Part shown: one piece after another, positions 1 to 8,133 of the stretch
How positions within the stretch are numbered: the stretch's first letter is position 1
How the letters are laid out: each line of letters begins with the position of its first letter
Assembly (NCBI GenBank): GCA_965220895.1
Contig: OZ244850.1
Coordinates: 62,001-126,000 of the forward strand
Origin: WTFY01 sp965220895
GTDB taxonomy: Bacteria; Pseudomonadota; Gammaproteobacteria; UBA4575
Direction: 5' to 3'
Length of the DNA: 64,000 nt
Translations under genes and position numbers: made by a program
The notes under the pieces: generated by a model
Told to the model about the DNA's origin: nothing
Database searches by the model: none
What the model saw: only the letters and a program-made list of their open reading frames with translations

Positions 1-1002
1 GGTGCCTGGTTTCTTGCGATCGGCATTGCCATCCTGGGGGCGCAGTTCCTATTCATTCAGGGCTTGGTGGATTTGAATGCCTCGATTTACCTGTCGCCTA
101 ACCTGTATATACTCAGCTACGTCCTCGGCGGCATCCTGTTCGGTGTGGGCATGACCCTTGCCGCAGGCTGCGGCCAGCGGAACCTGATCCGGATCGGCGG
201 TGGAAACCTGAAAGCCCTGGTCGTGATCCTCGTGCTGGGCATCACGGCCTACACGACCATGCGTGGGTTATTGGCCCTGGTGCGGTTGAACTGGGTATAT
301 GCCGTCAATGCGGACCTGACCAATCAGGGTCTACAGGATCAAGGCCTGATCAGCTACATGGGTGCGCTTCTGAAACTGGAGAGTACGGAGTGGCTGCGCA
401 AGATCATCGGGCTTCTGGTCGCCGCAGGATTCATCACTTATGCCTTCAAGCACAAGGAATTCAGGAACAGCTTTGACAACATCATTGCCGGAGCGGTGAT
501 TGGCATGTGCGTGGTTGCCGCGTGGTACATCACTGGTTACCTGGGCCAGGATGATTTTGATCCCGTCACACCCCAGGGGATGGCATTCATTGGCCCGACC
601 GGTAATGCCATCAGCTATCTAATGACCTTTACGGGAGCCCAGATCAATTTCGGTATTGCCGTGGTCCTGGGAATGGTGGTGGGTTCTTTCCTCTATGCCA
701 TCCTGTCGAACTCATTCAGGATAGAAACCTTCAGCAACCGGTCTGAAATGATCAGTCATCTGGTCGGTGCCGTGCTCATGGGCTTTGGTGGCGTGCTCTC
801 GTTTGGCTGCACGATAGGGCAGGGCGTTACCGGCATGTCCACATTGGCCATGGGTTCTATCCTGGCGTTTACCTCGATCATTTTCGGAAGCGCCCTCACC
901 ATGAAGGTCCAGTACCACATTCTGGATGAGAAGGGATTTATGGATGCGTTGAGCACCTCGCTTTCGGAACTGCTGCTTCCCTGGAGAAAGCAGACGACCT
1001 GA
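1..1002 (+). CDS. YeeE/YedE-family sulfur-compound transporter, 5' end outside window
   Basis: Integral membrane protein of the YeeE/YedE family, whose characterised members import thiosulfate or related sulfur compounds. The reading frame is open from base 1, so the start lies upstream; 333 residues are visible. Two family signatures flank the fold: a Cys in the stretch AAGCGQRNLIRIGGGN near the start and a second Cys in SFGCTIGQGVTG near the end; such cysteines line the substrate path in characterised members. Many hydrophobic helices are visible throughout. It converges on soxZ with only 23 bp between, and the Sox context supports a sulfur substrate; the exact substrate is inference. Confidence 0.88.
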   Translation, partial: GAWFLAIGIAILGAQFLFIQGLVDLNASIYLSPNLYILSYVLGGILFGVGMTLAAGCGQRNLIRIGGGNLKALVVILVLGITAYTTMRGLLALVRLNWVYAVNADLTNQGLQDQGLISYMGALLKLESTEWLRKIIGLLVAAGFITYAFKHKEFRNSFDNIIAGAVIGMCVVAAWYITGYLGQDDFDPVTPQGMAFIGPTGNAISYLMTFTGAQINFGIAVVLGMVVGSFLYAILSNSFRIETFSNRSEMISHLVGAVLMGFGGVLSFGCTIGQGVTGMSTLAMGSILAFTSIIFGSALTMKVQYHILDEKGFMDALSTSLSELLLPWRKQTT

Positions 1003-1025
1003 CCGCAGCCCGGTCGTCAGACACG

Positions 1026-1343
1026 CTACTTGATTTGGGTCTCTCCGGCTCCCGATTCGCCCTGGTTGTCTACCCAGTTGATCTTGACGGTATCGCCTGG
1101 CTTGCCGCCGTCAAATTCAAATGACCAGTACGGGTTCTTGGAAATACCCGTACCCCACTCGGCAGAGATGATGACTTCACCATTGAGCTCCGCTGTGACT
1201 TCCTTGATAAAGTGTGCTGGGACCAGCTTTCCTGTATCGGGATCTTTTCTGCTCCCTGATTCCATGACGTGGTACATGATGGCCTTGACCGTGGTTTTGC
1301 CATCTTTCACTTTTGCCCTGATCTTCATCGCTTTTTGAGCCAT
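1026..1343 (-). CDS. soxZ: SoxZ, sulfur-oxidation carrier subunit
   Basis: Periplasmic partner of SoxY; SoxYZ carries the sulfur substrate during thiosulfate oxidation. About 105 residues, the usual SoxZ size, with an Ig-like beta fold suggested by sequences such as PYWSFEFDGGKPGDTVKINWVD near the C-terminus. A longer frame begins upstream, but the ATG at 1343 (MAQKAMKI) is chosen because an AGAGGA ribosome site precedes it and homologues start there. It has no signal peptide, as expected since SoxZ is exported together with SoxY. It lies 23 bp after soxY on the same strand. Confidence 0.93.
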   Translation of the reverse strand: MAQKAMKIRAKVKDGKTTVKAIMYHVMESGSRKDPDTGKLVPAHFIKEVTAELNGEVIISAEWGTGISKNPYWSFEFDGGKPGDTVKINWVDNQGESGAGETQIK

Positions 1344-1366
1344 CTTTTTCCTCTGCTCCCTTGGGT

Positions 1367-1822
1367 CTAGACACAACCGCCGGCCGTGACGCGAACGGCA
1401 CTTTTTGTGCTGTACAGCTTGCCTTGCGATTTTACAATGGCCACAACATGTGAGCTTTCCCTCAGCTTGATGCGGGTGGAGACAAACGGCCGGGACTTGC
1501 CGTGGAAATAGAATCTCGATATCCAGGGCCTCGGGTTCTTGTCACCAAAGATGCTGATCCACTCCACATCCTCCAGGTCCGTGGAAATCTTCACTGGTAC
1601 GGTCGCCCCGTTTTCAGCAACTTCCGGCGCCTGGATCGTGACGTGGCCATCCAGCAGCGGCTGGTCCCCAATCAGGCCCTTGAGGGCAGGCATGTATTCG
1701 GTTTCATCAAACGCAGCTGACGGCCAGGCCGCCTTCGAAATACGGGAGATAAGTCCCGCGCCCAGGATAAAAATACCCGAGTAGATGCCACGTTGAATAA
1801 AGCTTCTTCGTGAAATACTCAT
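1367..1822 (-). CDS. soxY: SoxY, sulfur carrier protein with Tat signal
   Basis: Sulfur-carrier subunit of the periplasmic Sox pathway; the swinging C-terminal cysteine holds the sulfur substrate. 151 residues. The N-terminus has a twin-arginine motif (SRRSFI at residues 4-9) followed by a hydrophobic stretch, indicating Tat export. The C-terminus ends TAGGCV: the carrier Cys is present in a GGC context, but the usual two trailing glycines of GGCGG are replaced by one Val. soxZ follows on the same strand. No soxB, soxAX or soxCD is visible in this window, so the rest of the pathway must be elsewhere or absent. Confidence 0.93.
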   Translation of the reverse strand: MSISRRSFIQRGIYSGIFILGAGLISRISKAAWPSAAFDETEYMPALKGLIGDQPLLDGHVTIQAPEVAENGATVPVKISTDLEDVEWISIFGDKNPRPWISRFYFHGKSRPFVSTRIKLRESSHVVAIVKSQGKLYSTKSAVRVTAGGCV

Positions 1823-2051
1823 GAATCCCTCTTCAGTTAATTGATGATGGGGTGGTGTAGTATGTTGTCTGGCATGTTGGCCATTGGTGTTACAACAGGG
1901 CCACCTGTGAACATTTTACTACGTACGCCCCGAAATGTACTAACGCATTTCGCGATCAGACGGTGCATCCGATTTCCAGAATACCGGAAGCCATGAGCAG
2001 GAAAAGAGAACGGGGCAGGCCAACACTGGACCGCCCACCAGGAGTCAAGAT

Positions 2052-2432
2052 ATGAGCAGCTATGGAGTTTTGCTGGTTATTCACGTCAGCACGGTATTCA
2101 TTTCAATTGCAGGGTTTCTGGTACGTGGTGTCTGGATGATGAGATCGTCATCCTTGCAGCAGCAGCGCTGGGTCAGGGTGGTGCCCCATGTCAACGACAC
2201 GCTCCTGCTGGTTTCGGCCATCGCACTGGTTGTCATCACATCCCAGTACCCAGGGCCCACAGCATGGCTGAATGCGAAGATTGCTGCCTTGGTAGTCTAC
2301 ATCCTGCTTGGCATCATTGCGCTGAATCGGGGAAAGACGATGCGGGTACGGGTGAGTGCCTGGGTGCTGGCTATCGTTGTCTACACCTATATAGTCCTGG
2401 TCGCATTCAGCAGGAGTGCCTTTCCGATCTAG
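2052..2432 (+). CDS. SirB2-like membrane protein
   Basis: Small inner-membrane protein of the SirB2 family (126 aa). Four hydrophobic segments are visible, with the family-typical PHVNDTLLLVSAIAL stretch around residues 46-60 and a conserved histidine in the first helix (LVIHVS). The function is not established; the family name comes from a gene once linked to invasion-gene expression. The start is supported by an AGGAG site 7 bp upstream of the ATG. It diverges from soxY across a 229-bp intergenic region and is followed by a strong hairpin terminator. Confidence 0.82.
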   Translation: MSSYGVLLVIHVSTVFISIAGFLVRGVWMMRSSSLQQQRWVRVVPHVNDTLLLVSAIALVVITSQYPGPTAWLNAKIAALVVYILLGIIALNRGKTMRVRVSAWVLAIVVYTYIVLVAFSRSAFPI

Positions 2433-2483
2433 CAGGTCAACAGAAGGCATGGCAGGTGTGCCAGCAGAATTTCGGGTGGAAAA

Positions 2484-2517
2484 ATAAAAGCCCCGATCCA
2501 TGGACCGGGGCTTTTAT
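2484..2517. terminator. Bidirectional rho-independent terminator
   Basis: Twelve-base perfect arms (ATAAAAGCCCCG and its complement) around a 10-base loop. The A-run on one side and T-run on the other let it act for transcription from either direction. It sits between the SirB2-like gene and the convergent repeat-protein gene at 2601-3203. Confidence 0.9.
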
Positions 2518-2600
2518 CGAGGGGGAGTGAGACTTCTACTCCAGTTCCTGGGAGTCAGTACACTCCACTTGCTTCCTGCAAAAGTTGTGACCGCTTTAAT

Positions 2601-3203
2601 TTATTCCGCGGTTGCGGGGGTAGAGGCATCTGCAACAACAGGAGAATAGAAGGATCGGAACATGTTGCTGTACATGTTGGGATCCATCATCCATGCTGTG
2701 GTCTCTTGCTGCCACTTCGGATCAGCGACCTTGTACATGGGCTGATAGAACTGGGGGTTCATGGCAGCAGCCATCCACTGTGAATAAAAGGCCGGGTTCA
2801 TGTAGGCATACATAAACTGGTAGGTCTGCGGGTTCATGGCAGCGGTCATCCAGTTCGCATAAACCTGCGGGTTCATGAACTGGGCCATGGCGCCCATCAT
2901 TTTGGCCGGATCGCTGAAGTTAACAGCCCACGAATTCCACTGTTTGGGATCCATGGAGCAATTCATGAGTGCCTGCGCAGTAGCAGGGTTGTTCACTGCA
3001 ATCATGAATTCATTGAACTTGACAGGATCAGTCATGGTGGCTGCCATTACTGCAGGGTCCGTAAATGCGGCATGTACGGAACATGAAGGAACGGGTTCTT
3101 TCACAGCAGGCTGTTCACCTTTGGACAATTCCCCAAAAACGGGTGCGATGCTCAGCATCAAAATGCCTGCCAAAACTGAATAAGCAAGTTTGGAAATTTT
3201 CAT
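2601..3203 (-). CDS. Secreted D/N-P repeat protein
   Basis: Not assigned to a family I can name. 200 residues with an N-terminal signal peptide (hydrophobic residues about 7-24, then FGELS). From residue 49 to about 186 the chain is a run of about eleven 12-13 residue units, each beginning DP or NP with aromatic and Met residues at fixed places, e.g. DPAKMMGAMAQFM / NPQVYANWMTAAM / NPQTYQFMYAYM / NPAFYSQWMAAAM. This suggests a helical solenoid, each Asx-Pro capping a short amphipathic helix; the fold is inference. Very rich in Met, Tyr and Trp. Start supported by GAGGA upstream of the ATG. Location is likely periplasm or cell surface. Confidence 0.8.
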   Translation of the reverse strand: MKISKLAYSVLAGILMLSIAPVFGELSKGEQPAVKEPVPSCSVHAAFTDPAVMAATMTDPVKFNEFMIAVNNPATAQALMNCSMDPKQWNSWAVNFSDPAKMMGAMAQFMNPQVYANWMTAAMNPQTYQFMYAYMNPAFYSQWMAAAMNPQFYQPMYKVADPKWQQETTAWMMDPNMYSNMFRSFYSPVVADASTPATAE

Positions 3204-3315
3204 AATCGGGTCCTCGTAGCCTTGGCGATGTTTAAAATATAAGAATATTCTAATATAATTTTAATGGAATAGAATTAGATATATTTAATACAGTGATAAC
3301 GCCTCTTTATCTACT

Positions 3316-3483
3316 TCACCGGGCATGGTGCAACTGATAGTTGGCCGATGAAAATGGCTCAGCCATGGCATAGTCCTCAACATCCCTTGTGTTCTGCGAA
3401 TACCCGGAGAACAGGGTGGCAGAAACGAGGACACAGGCCAGGACCATCGCAAATGCATACAAGCGAGAGTCTAGGTACTTCAT
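3316..3483 (-). CDS. Small secreted or membrane-anchored protein, 55 aa
   Basis: Short gene chosen by its start rather than by homology: ATG at 3483 is preceded by a strong TTGGAGG site at proper spacing. Residues 9-29 form a hydrophobic segment (YAFAMVLACVLVSATLFSG) consistent with a signal peptide or single anchor; the remaining tail of about 25 residues is polar and ends YQLHHAR. A longer in-frame version upstream is Cys-rich and lacks a good start. It follows the repeat-protein gene region on the same strand, next to dif. Function unknown. Confidence 0.5.
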   Translation of the reverse strand: MKYLDSRLYAFAMVLACVLVSATLFSGYSQNTRDVEDYAMAEPFSSANYQLHHAR

Positions 3484-3782
3484 TGGTGCCTCCAAACGTT
3501 CAACAATTTTAATATGGTCAGATACACAGATGCCTAAGCAATTTGTGTGCCAGCCGTCGTACTGCATAAAAAGGGGCCGTATTGAACACATTTTGGAGCG
3601 TGACTGGCGGATACTGCATCCTGATAGGGCGCCGATGCACCACACGGAGCAGACCAGGGAACCTGTGGTTGTCAGAGGGGAGATCAAGGAGGTGCTCGTA
3701 GCCAGCTCAGGTCTCGAACAGTCAAGATCTTGGGGGGTGGGAACTGAAAATTCGTCTAGCTTGTGGCCTGGTTCAATCTATA

Positions 3783-3810
3783 ACTTCGCATAATGTATAT
3801 TATGTTAAAT
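3783..3810. other. dif: dif, chromosome dimer resolution site
   Basis: A 28-bp XerCD target: XerC arm ACTTCGCATAA (3783-3793), 6-bp centre TGTATA (3794-3799), XerD arm TTATGTTAAAT (3800-3810). The centre and XerD arm are identical to Escherichia coli dif, and the XerC arm matches in its inner seven bases. It lies in a 355-bp stretch (3484-3838) with no convincing gene. In gammaproteobacteria dif marks the replication terminus, so leading/lagging strand bias should invert around here. Confidence 0.93.
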
Positions 3811-3839
3811 TAAGCAAAGATCAGGAAAACCAGGCCCCG

Positions 3840-4097
3840 TCAGGGTGCCCGATACTTCAACCTCCATTGCCGGAGGATCCCAAGAACACTGATCCCTGCC
3901 CAGAAGCTTTGGACAATGATTCCTGACAGGTTGAAGTTGTGCAGCAGCGAGATGATGACAAAGAATGCCCCCAGAGCATTCAGGATCGAATAGGTAAAGC
4001 CCGCACTGCTCATGCGTTCCATTTGCAGGAGGATGTAGGTCCCGACAATGAAGGACACTCCAAGATTGCCCAGAATGTCATGCCATTCGTAGCTCAT
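3840..4097 (-). CDS. CBU_0592-like small membrane protein, copy 2 of a tandem pair
   Basis: 85-residue membrane protein with three hydrophobic segments, resembling the CBU_0592 family of unknown function. It starts MSYEWHDILGN, identical over the first 11 residues to the gene just upstream, and both genes encode exactly 85 aa. ATG at 4097 overlaps the upstream stop as ATGA, so the two are translationally coupled. A longer frame to 4157 runs into the upstream gene and is rejected. The C-terminal third differs most from its paralogue. Confidence 0.75.
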   Translation of the reverse strand: MSYEWHDILGNLGVSFIVGTYILLQMERMSSAGFTYSILNALGAFFVIISLLHNFNLSGIIVQSFWAGISVLGILRQWRLKYRAP

Positions 4098-4351
4098 GCC
4101 TGCTTGCCCCTCGCCTGCAGTTGTCTGGCAATGCCGATCAGGCTTGCCCCGACCCAAAAGACCTCGATAATGAATAGAGAGAGATTGAAGTCATACATCA
4201 AGGAGATGATGATAAAGAATGCGCCCAGCGCGTTCAGGATCGAATAGGTAAAGCTCGTGCTTCGCATCCGGTCGAGCTGCAGGAGGAGATATGTCCCAAT
4301 GATGAAAGACACTCCGAGATTGCCCAGGATGTCATGCCATTCGTAACTCAT
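4094..4351 (-). CDS. CBU_0592-like small membrane protein, copy 1 of a tandem pair
   Basis: 85-residue membrane protein, first gene of a tandem duplicated pair. Hydrophobic helices cover roughly residues 9-25, 35-54 and 57-76; charged residues concentrate between helix 1 and 2 (QLDRMRS) and at the C-terminus. The sequence TYSILNALGAFF is shared exactly with its partner. GCAGG precedes the ATG. Equal-length paralogues with coupled translation suggest a heteromeric membrane complex, but this is inference and no function is known to me. Confidence 0.75.
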   Translation of the reverse strand: MSYEWHDILGNLGVSFIIGTYLLLQLDRMRSTSFTYSILNALGAFFIIISLMYDFNLSLFIIEVFWVGASLIGIARQLQARGKQA

Positions 4352-4518
4352 ACCTGCGCGCGTAATGGTGTACTGAAAAATATGAGATATTCATGTTCTG
4401 ACATGCCCTATTCCTACTATGCCCAAGTTTTTCAGCCAGGGCCGGTAAACCCAGAGCAGCCATGATCTTGAAGGCTCAAGGACCGTCAAGCCGGCTGAAT
4501 CAAGCATAGTCATTTTAT

Positions 4519-5196
4519 ATGTCTGGATTGTCAATCATCATCCCGGTATTGAATGAAGAGCGCTTCCTGACCGGAAATAAGGAAAGGCTTGTTTCTTTGC
4601 TGCAGGAGGGTCATGAGATTCTCGTCGTGGATGGGGGCAGTCAGGATGATTCAGTAAGTATCGCCCGTTCGCTTGGCTGCAAAGTCTTTAGCACGAGAGC
4701 TTCGCGTGGCCATCAACTTGGCTGTGGCGCCAACCACAGCAAAAACGATACTCTTTTGTTTCTTCATGCAGACACACGCCTGCCGTTCCATGCTGCACAA
4801 GTCATTGCCCATGTGCTTATGGGACCCGGACAGCTTTGGGGCCGGTTTGGCGTACGGTTTTCAAATCCGCATCTGGTCTTCAGGGTCATTGCCTGGTTCA
4901 TGAACAAGCGCAGTTGCCTGACGGGTATTGTAACGGGTGACCATGCCCTGTTCATCAAACGGGAGCTTTATTTCAGTTGCGGCGGGTACAAGGATGTGCC
5001 TCTGATGGAAGACGTGGAGTTTTGCAGGCGGCTGAAAAAACATGCATCCCCTGTCTGCCTGTCTGAGGAAGTTGTGACCTCCAGCCGCAGATGGGAGCAG
5101 AACGGGGTCTTCAAAACGGTCATCATGATGTGGTGGCTGCGACTGATGTTTTTTTTCGGACAGTCTCCTGAAAAGCTGGCCAGGCTGTATCGATAA
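4519..5196 (+). CDS. TIGR04283-type glycosyltransferase (arsenosugar / rSAM-selenodomain-associated)
   Basis: Family 2 glycosyltransferase with a GT-A fold: SIIIPVLNEE at the N-terminus, VDGGSQDDS around residue 38 and LHADTRLP around residue 82 as the nucleotide-sugar and metal motif. The combination with the next gene is characteristic of the TIGR04283/TIGR04282 pair annotated as arsenosugar biosynthesis or rSAM/selenodomain-associated transferases. 225 aa, normal length. No good ribosome site precedes the ATG at 4519, so translation may be weak or leaderless. The radical-SAM and methyltransferase partners are not in this window. Confidence 0.85.
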   Translation: MSGLSIIIPVLNEERFLTGNKERLVSLLQEGHEILVVDGGSQDDSVSIARSLGCKVFSTRASRGHQLGCGANHSKNDTLLFLHADTRLPFHAAQVIAHVLMGPGQLWGRFGVRFSNPHLVFRVIAWFMNKRSCLTGIVTGDHALFIKRELYFSCGGYKDVPLMEDVEFCRRLKKHASPVCLSEEVVTSSRRWEQNGVFKTVIMMWWLRLMFFFGQSPEKLARLYR

Positions 5197-5197
5197 A

Positions 5198-5857
5198 ATG
5201 CGACCCAAAAAGACTGTAGTGTGTTTTTGCAAGTATCCCGACCCGGGCATGGTCAAGTCGCGATTGGCAAGGGACCTAGGCGAGGAACGGGCTGTCGCTG
5301 TCTACAAGGTGATGCTCGAACACACTGTCCGAACGATTTCCCCGGGTGACTATAAGCTCGTGCTCTGCTGTTTTCCACATACTTACCACACTTTCTTTGA
5401 GTATTGCAGCAACAAATATCATGTTCCTTTATGCAAGCAGGAAGGAGATGACCTGGGTGAGCGGATGTTTCACGCGATCTGTAGCTACCTGAAAGACCGG
5501 CACCCTGTTGTCCTGATCGGTTCCGATTGCCCCGAGCTTGGTCTGGGTCACATCAACGAGGCATTCCGCCTGCTGGAAGCAGGAAATGACATTGTATTGG
5601 TGCCAAGCCGAGACAGCGGCTATGCCCTGATCGGGGCAAACCAGATTGACCGCCTGGTTTTTGAGGGCATTTCTTGGGGCTCCGACCGAGTATTGCAGCA
5701 GACTCTTCGTAGAATCAAGGAACTGCGATGGAAATCTCACTGCTTGTCGGAAGTTCGGGACGTGGACACTTTAGAGGACTATCAGTATTTCCTTGATCAC
5801 AAGGACTACCGGCAACTGTTCAAGGCCATCCACCGGAACTTCCTGGAAACAAGCTGA
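5198..5857 (+). CDS. TIGR04282-type glycosyltransferase (DUF2064)
   Basis: Second member of the pair: 219-residue nucleotidyl/glycosyl-transferase-like protein with FCKYPDPGMVKSRLARDLG near the N-terminus (GT-A nucleotide-binding loop), GSDCPELGLGHI around residue 107 and SRDSGYALIG around residue 144. It begins one base after the stop of the preceding gene, so the two are one operon. Reported roles of such pairs are in arsenosugar-type metabolism; the actual product in this organism is not shown by the sequence. Confidence 0.85.
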   Translation: MRPKKTVVCFCKYPDPGMVKSRLARDLGEERAVAVYKVMLEHTVRTISPGDYKLVLCCFPHTYHTFFEYCSNKYHVPLCKQEGDDLGERMFHAICSYLKDRHPVVLIGSDCPELGLGHINEAFRLLEAGNDIVLVPSRDSGYALIGANQIDRLVFEGISWGSDRVLQQTLRRIKELRWKSHCLSEVRDVDTLEDYQYFLDHKDYRQLFKAIHRNFLETS

Positions 5858-5926
5858 TTTCATCATGAACTGATCCGGTCACTGCGCCCTGCCCTGCACA
5901 AAGCGCAAGCGGACTGGGGAAACAAC

Positions 5927-6778
5927 TCAGGACGAGCCAGGACCATGCAGCCGTTCGTTACGCCGGCGCAACAGTTCGAGGGCTGTCAACAGCAGGATGG
6001 ATACACACACGAGCAGTGTCGCCACGGCCAGTATGGTTGGGCGAATTTCCTCCCGGATGCCGGAGAACATCTTCCAGGGAATGGTCCTTTGCTCCACGGA
6101 CCCTACAAACAGCACGACTACGACTTCGTCAAAGGAAGTGATGAAGGCAAACAAGGCACCTGAAACCACGCCTGGCAGTATCAAGGGTACGGTGACCTTG
6201 AAAAATGTCTCGGTCGGGCTTGCCCCCAGACTGGCTGCAGCACGGGTCAGGGAATGGTCAAAATTGGTCAGGGTGGCCGTGACCGTGATGACCACGAAGG
6301 GCGTCCCCAGTGCGGCATGGGCCAATATCACCCCCAGATGCGTGGATGCGATTCCGATGCGCGTGTAAAAGAAGTACATGCCGGCTGCGGAGATGATCAG
6401 CGGAACGATCATCGGTGATATCAGCAAGGCCATGAAGGCGGCCTTGAACGGCATCTGTGATCGGCTCAGGCCGAGTGCGGCCAGTGTGCCGAGCAAGGTG
6501 GAGATCAGTGTTGCAAAGATGGCGATCACGAAACTGTTTCGTACCGCGTGTTGCCAGGACTCCTCGGTGAAAAATTCGCTGTACCACTGTGTGCTGTAGC
6601 CTGCCGGGTCCAGGGACAACATCTCCGGTGAGAAGGTGAAGTACGGAAGCGCATTGAAACTCAGCGGCACGATGACGAAGATCGGCACGACCAGAAACAC
6701 CAGGATTGCGGCACAGATCACCCGGTAGGTGTAGTGCCAGCCCTTCTCAAGCGGTGAATAGTAGATCGGTAAGGCCAC
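5927..6778 (-). CDS. Polyamine-type ABC importer permease (PotC-like)
   Basis: 283-residue inner-membrane permease of the spermidine/putrescine ABC family. Six transmembrane segments are visible, with the EAA-type coupling loop at AAASLGASPTETFFKVTVPLILPGV near residues 180-204 contacting the ATPase. GTG start with GAGG just upstream, 8 bp after the PotB-like gene. Last gene of the potD-potB-potC run on this strand. The substrate could be polyamines, amino-acid derivatives or opine-like compounds; family membership alone does not decide. Confidence 0.88.
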   Translation of the reverse strand: MALPIYYSPLEKGWHYTYRVICAAILVFLVVPIFVIVPLSFNALPYFTFSPEMLSLDPAGYSTQWYSEFFTEESWQHAVRNSFVIAIFATLISTLLGTLAALGLSRSQMPFKAAFMALLISPMIVPLIISAAGMYFFYTRIGIASTHLGVILAHAALGTPFVVITVTATLTNFDHSLTRAAASLGASPTETFFKVTVPLILPGVVSGALFAFITSFDEVVVVLFVGSVEQRTIPWKMFSGIREEIRPTILAVATLLVCVSILLLTALELLRRRNERLHGPGSS

Positions 6779-6786
6779 GGATCACC

Positions 6787-8049
6787 TCAGCCCAGTTTCA
6801 TGTTGCTGACCCCGACGATCTTGTCGTAGAGCAGATAAAGCACCAGTACCAGGGCAAGCAGGATTACGCCCAGTGCGGCAGCCAGCCCCCAGTTCAGCGT
6901 CTCGCTGATATGAACGGCGATGAAGTTCGAAATGAACGTGCCGGTCCGACCGCCAACCAGCGCCGGGGTGATGTAATAGCCAATCGACAGTATGAATACC
7001 AGGATGGAGCCGGCTCCGATGCCCGGTACGGTGTTGGGCATGTACACGCGAACGAATGCGGTGAACGGGGAAGCGCCCAGCGAACGTGCGGCCTGCATGT
7101 ACGAGGCCGGGATGGTTTTCATAACCGAATAAAGTGGCAGTATCATGAACGGCAACAGGATATGGGTCATGGCGACGATGGTCCCGATCTTGTTGTAGAT
7201 CATCTGCAGCCGTGCCTCCTCGGGGATGAGACCGACAAACACCAGCAAGTCATTCAATACGCCCTGCGTCTGCAGCAGGGCGATCCAGGAAGTCGTGCGC
7301 ACGAGCAGCGAAGTCCAGAACGGCAACAGGACAAGGATCATCAGCAGGTTGCTGGTGCGCGCGGGCAGGCTGGTAAGGAGGTAGGCTACCGGGTAGCCCA
7401 GTAGCAGGCAAAGCACGGTGATCAGCAGACTCATCCACAGGGTACGGTAGAACAGGGACACGTAGATCCGGCGTGGCTCAGGCTGGCGCGCGATCTCGCC
7501 GCGGTCGTCAAGGCGCAAGTCGGATGAAGCCAGGAAATAGCCACCGGTCAGTGTCCCGGATTCCCGATGGATCAGCCGCCAGACGCTGATATCGTGCCAG
7601 CGCTTGTCGACCTTGAGCAGCTGTTCCTTGAAAGGAGCCTCGGTAATGCGCCTCGCCTGGCGGCCTGTTTTCCTGAACAGGCTCGACATGCCCGGCTTTT
7701 CGTAGTTCAGGCGCCGCCCTACCCGGCCCAGGGTTTTGTCCGCGTAGGCGGCCTGGACATCCAGGACCAGGGCCTTGAAGACGGACTCATCCGGCAGTTC
7801 CGTACTGTTCATATCCCAAGCTTGGATAGCGACCGTGGTCTGCGGGAGCACGGACTCCACGATCCGGTTGTCGACGCTGCGATACAGCATGTCCAGGATC
7901 GGCAAGACGAACGTCACCGTCAGAAATGCCAGTAACGGGAGTACCAGCATCAGTGCGCGCAGGCGGCTTCGAAACAGGGTCCGCTGAAGACTGATCCCCA
8001 GCGGCATGCCGTCGGCCGTGCGTATGACTTCAGCCGATGCCTGTGTCAT
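6787..8049 (-). CDS. Polyamine-type ABC importer permease (PotB-like) with periplasmic insert
   Basis: 420-residue permease, longer than the usual PotB of about 280-300. The extra length lies between the first transmembrane helix (about residues 32-53) and the next (about 207-227): some 150 hydrophilic residues predicted to be periplasmic. Long PotB-like permeases of this design exist in a subfamily of these importers. The EAA loop is ARSLGASPFTAFVRVYMPN near residue 315. It follows the binding-protein gene by 84 bp and is coupled to the PotC-like gene. Confidence 0.88.
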   Translation of the reverse strand: MTQASAEVIRTADGMPLGISLQRTLFRSRLRALMLVLPLLAFLTVTFVLPILDMLYRSVDNRIVESVLPQTTVAIQAWDMNSTELPDESVFKALVLDVQAAYADKTLGRVGRRLNYEKPGMSSLFRKTGRQARRITEAPFKEQLLKVDKRWHDISVWRLIHRESGTLTGGYFLASSDLRLDDRGEIARQPEPRRIYVSLFYRTLWMSLLITVLCLLLGYPVAYLLTSLPARTSNLLMILVLLPFWTSLLVRTTSWIALLQTQGVLNDLLVFVGLIPEEARLQMIYNKIGTIVAMTHILLPFMILPLYSVMKTIPASYMQAARSLGASPFTAFVRVYMPNTVPGIGAGSILVFILSIGYYITPALVGGRTGTFISNFIAVHISETLNWGLAAALGVILLALVLVLYLLYDKIVGVSNMKLG

Positions 8050-8133
8050 TCAGATCAGTACCCAGGCATATCGCGTGCCGGAAGAAGCTCGCCGCGAATT
8101 TAATGAGAAACTGTTCCCTATTTCGTTAGATCA

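Noticed and set aside
3781..3814. loxP-like appearance of the sequence around 3782-3800 (ATAACTTCG followed by ATAATGTAT)
   Set aside because: The right arm does not match loxP, while the whole 28 bp fits dif; the similarity reflects the shared tyrosine-recombinase site design.
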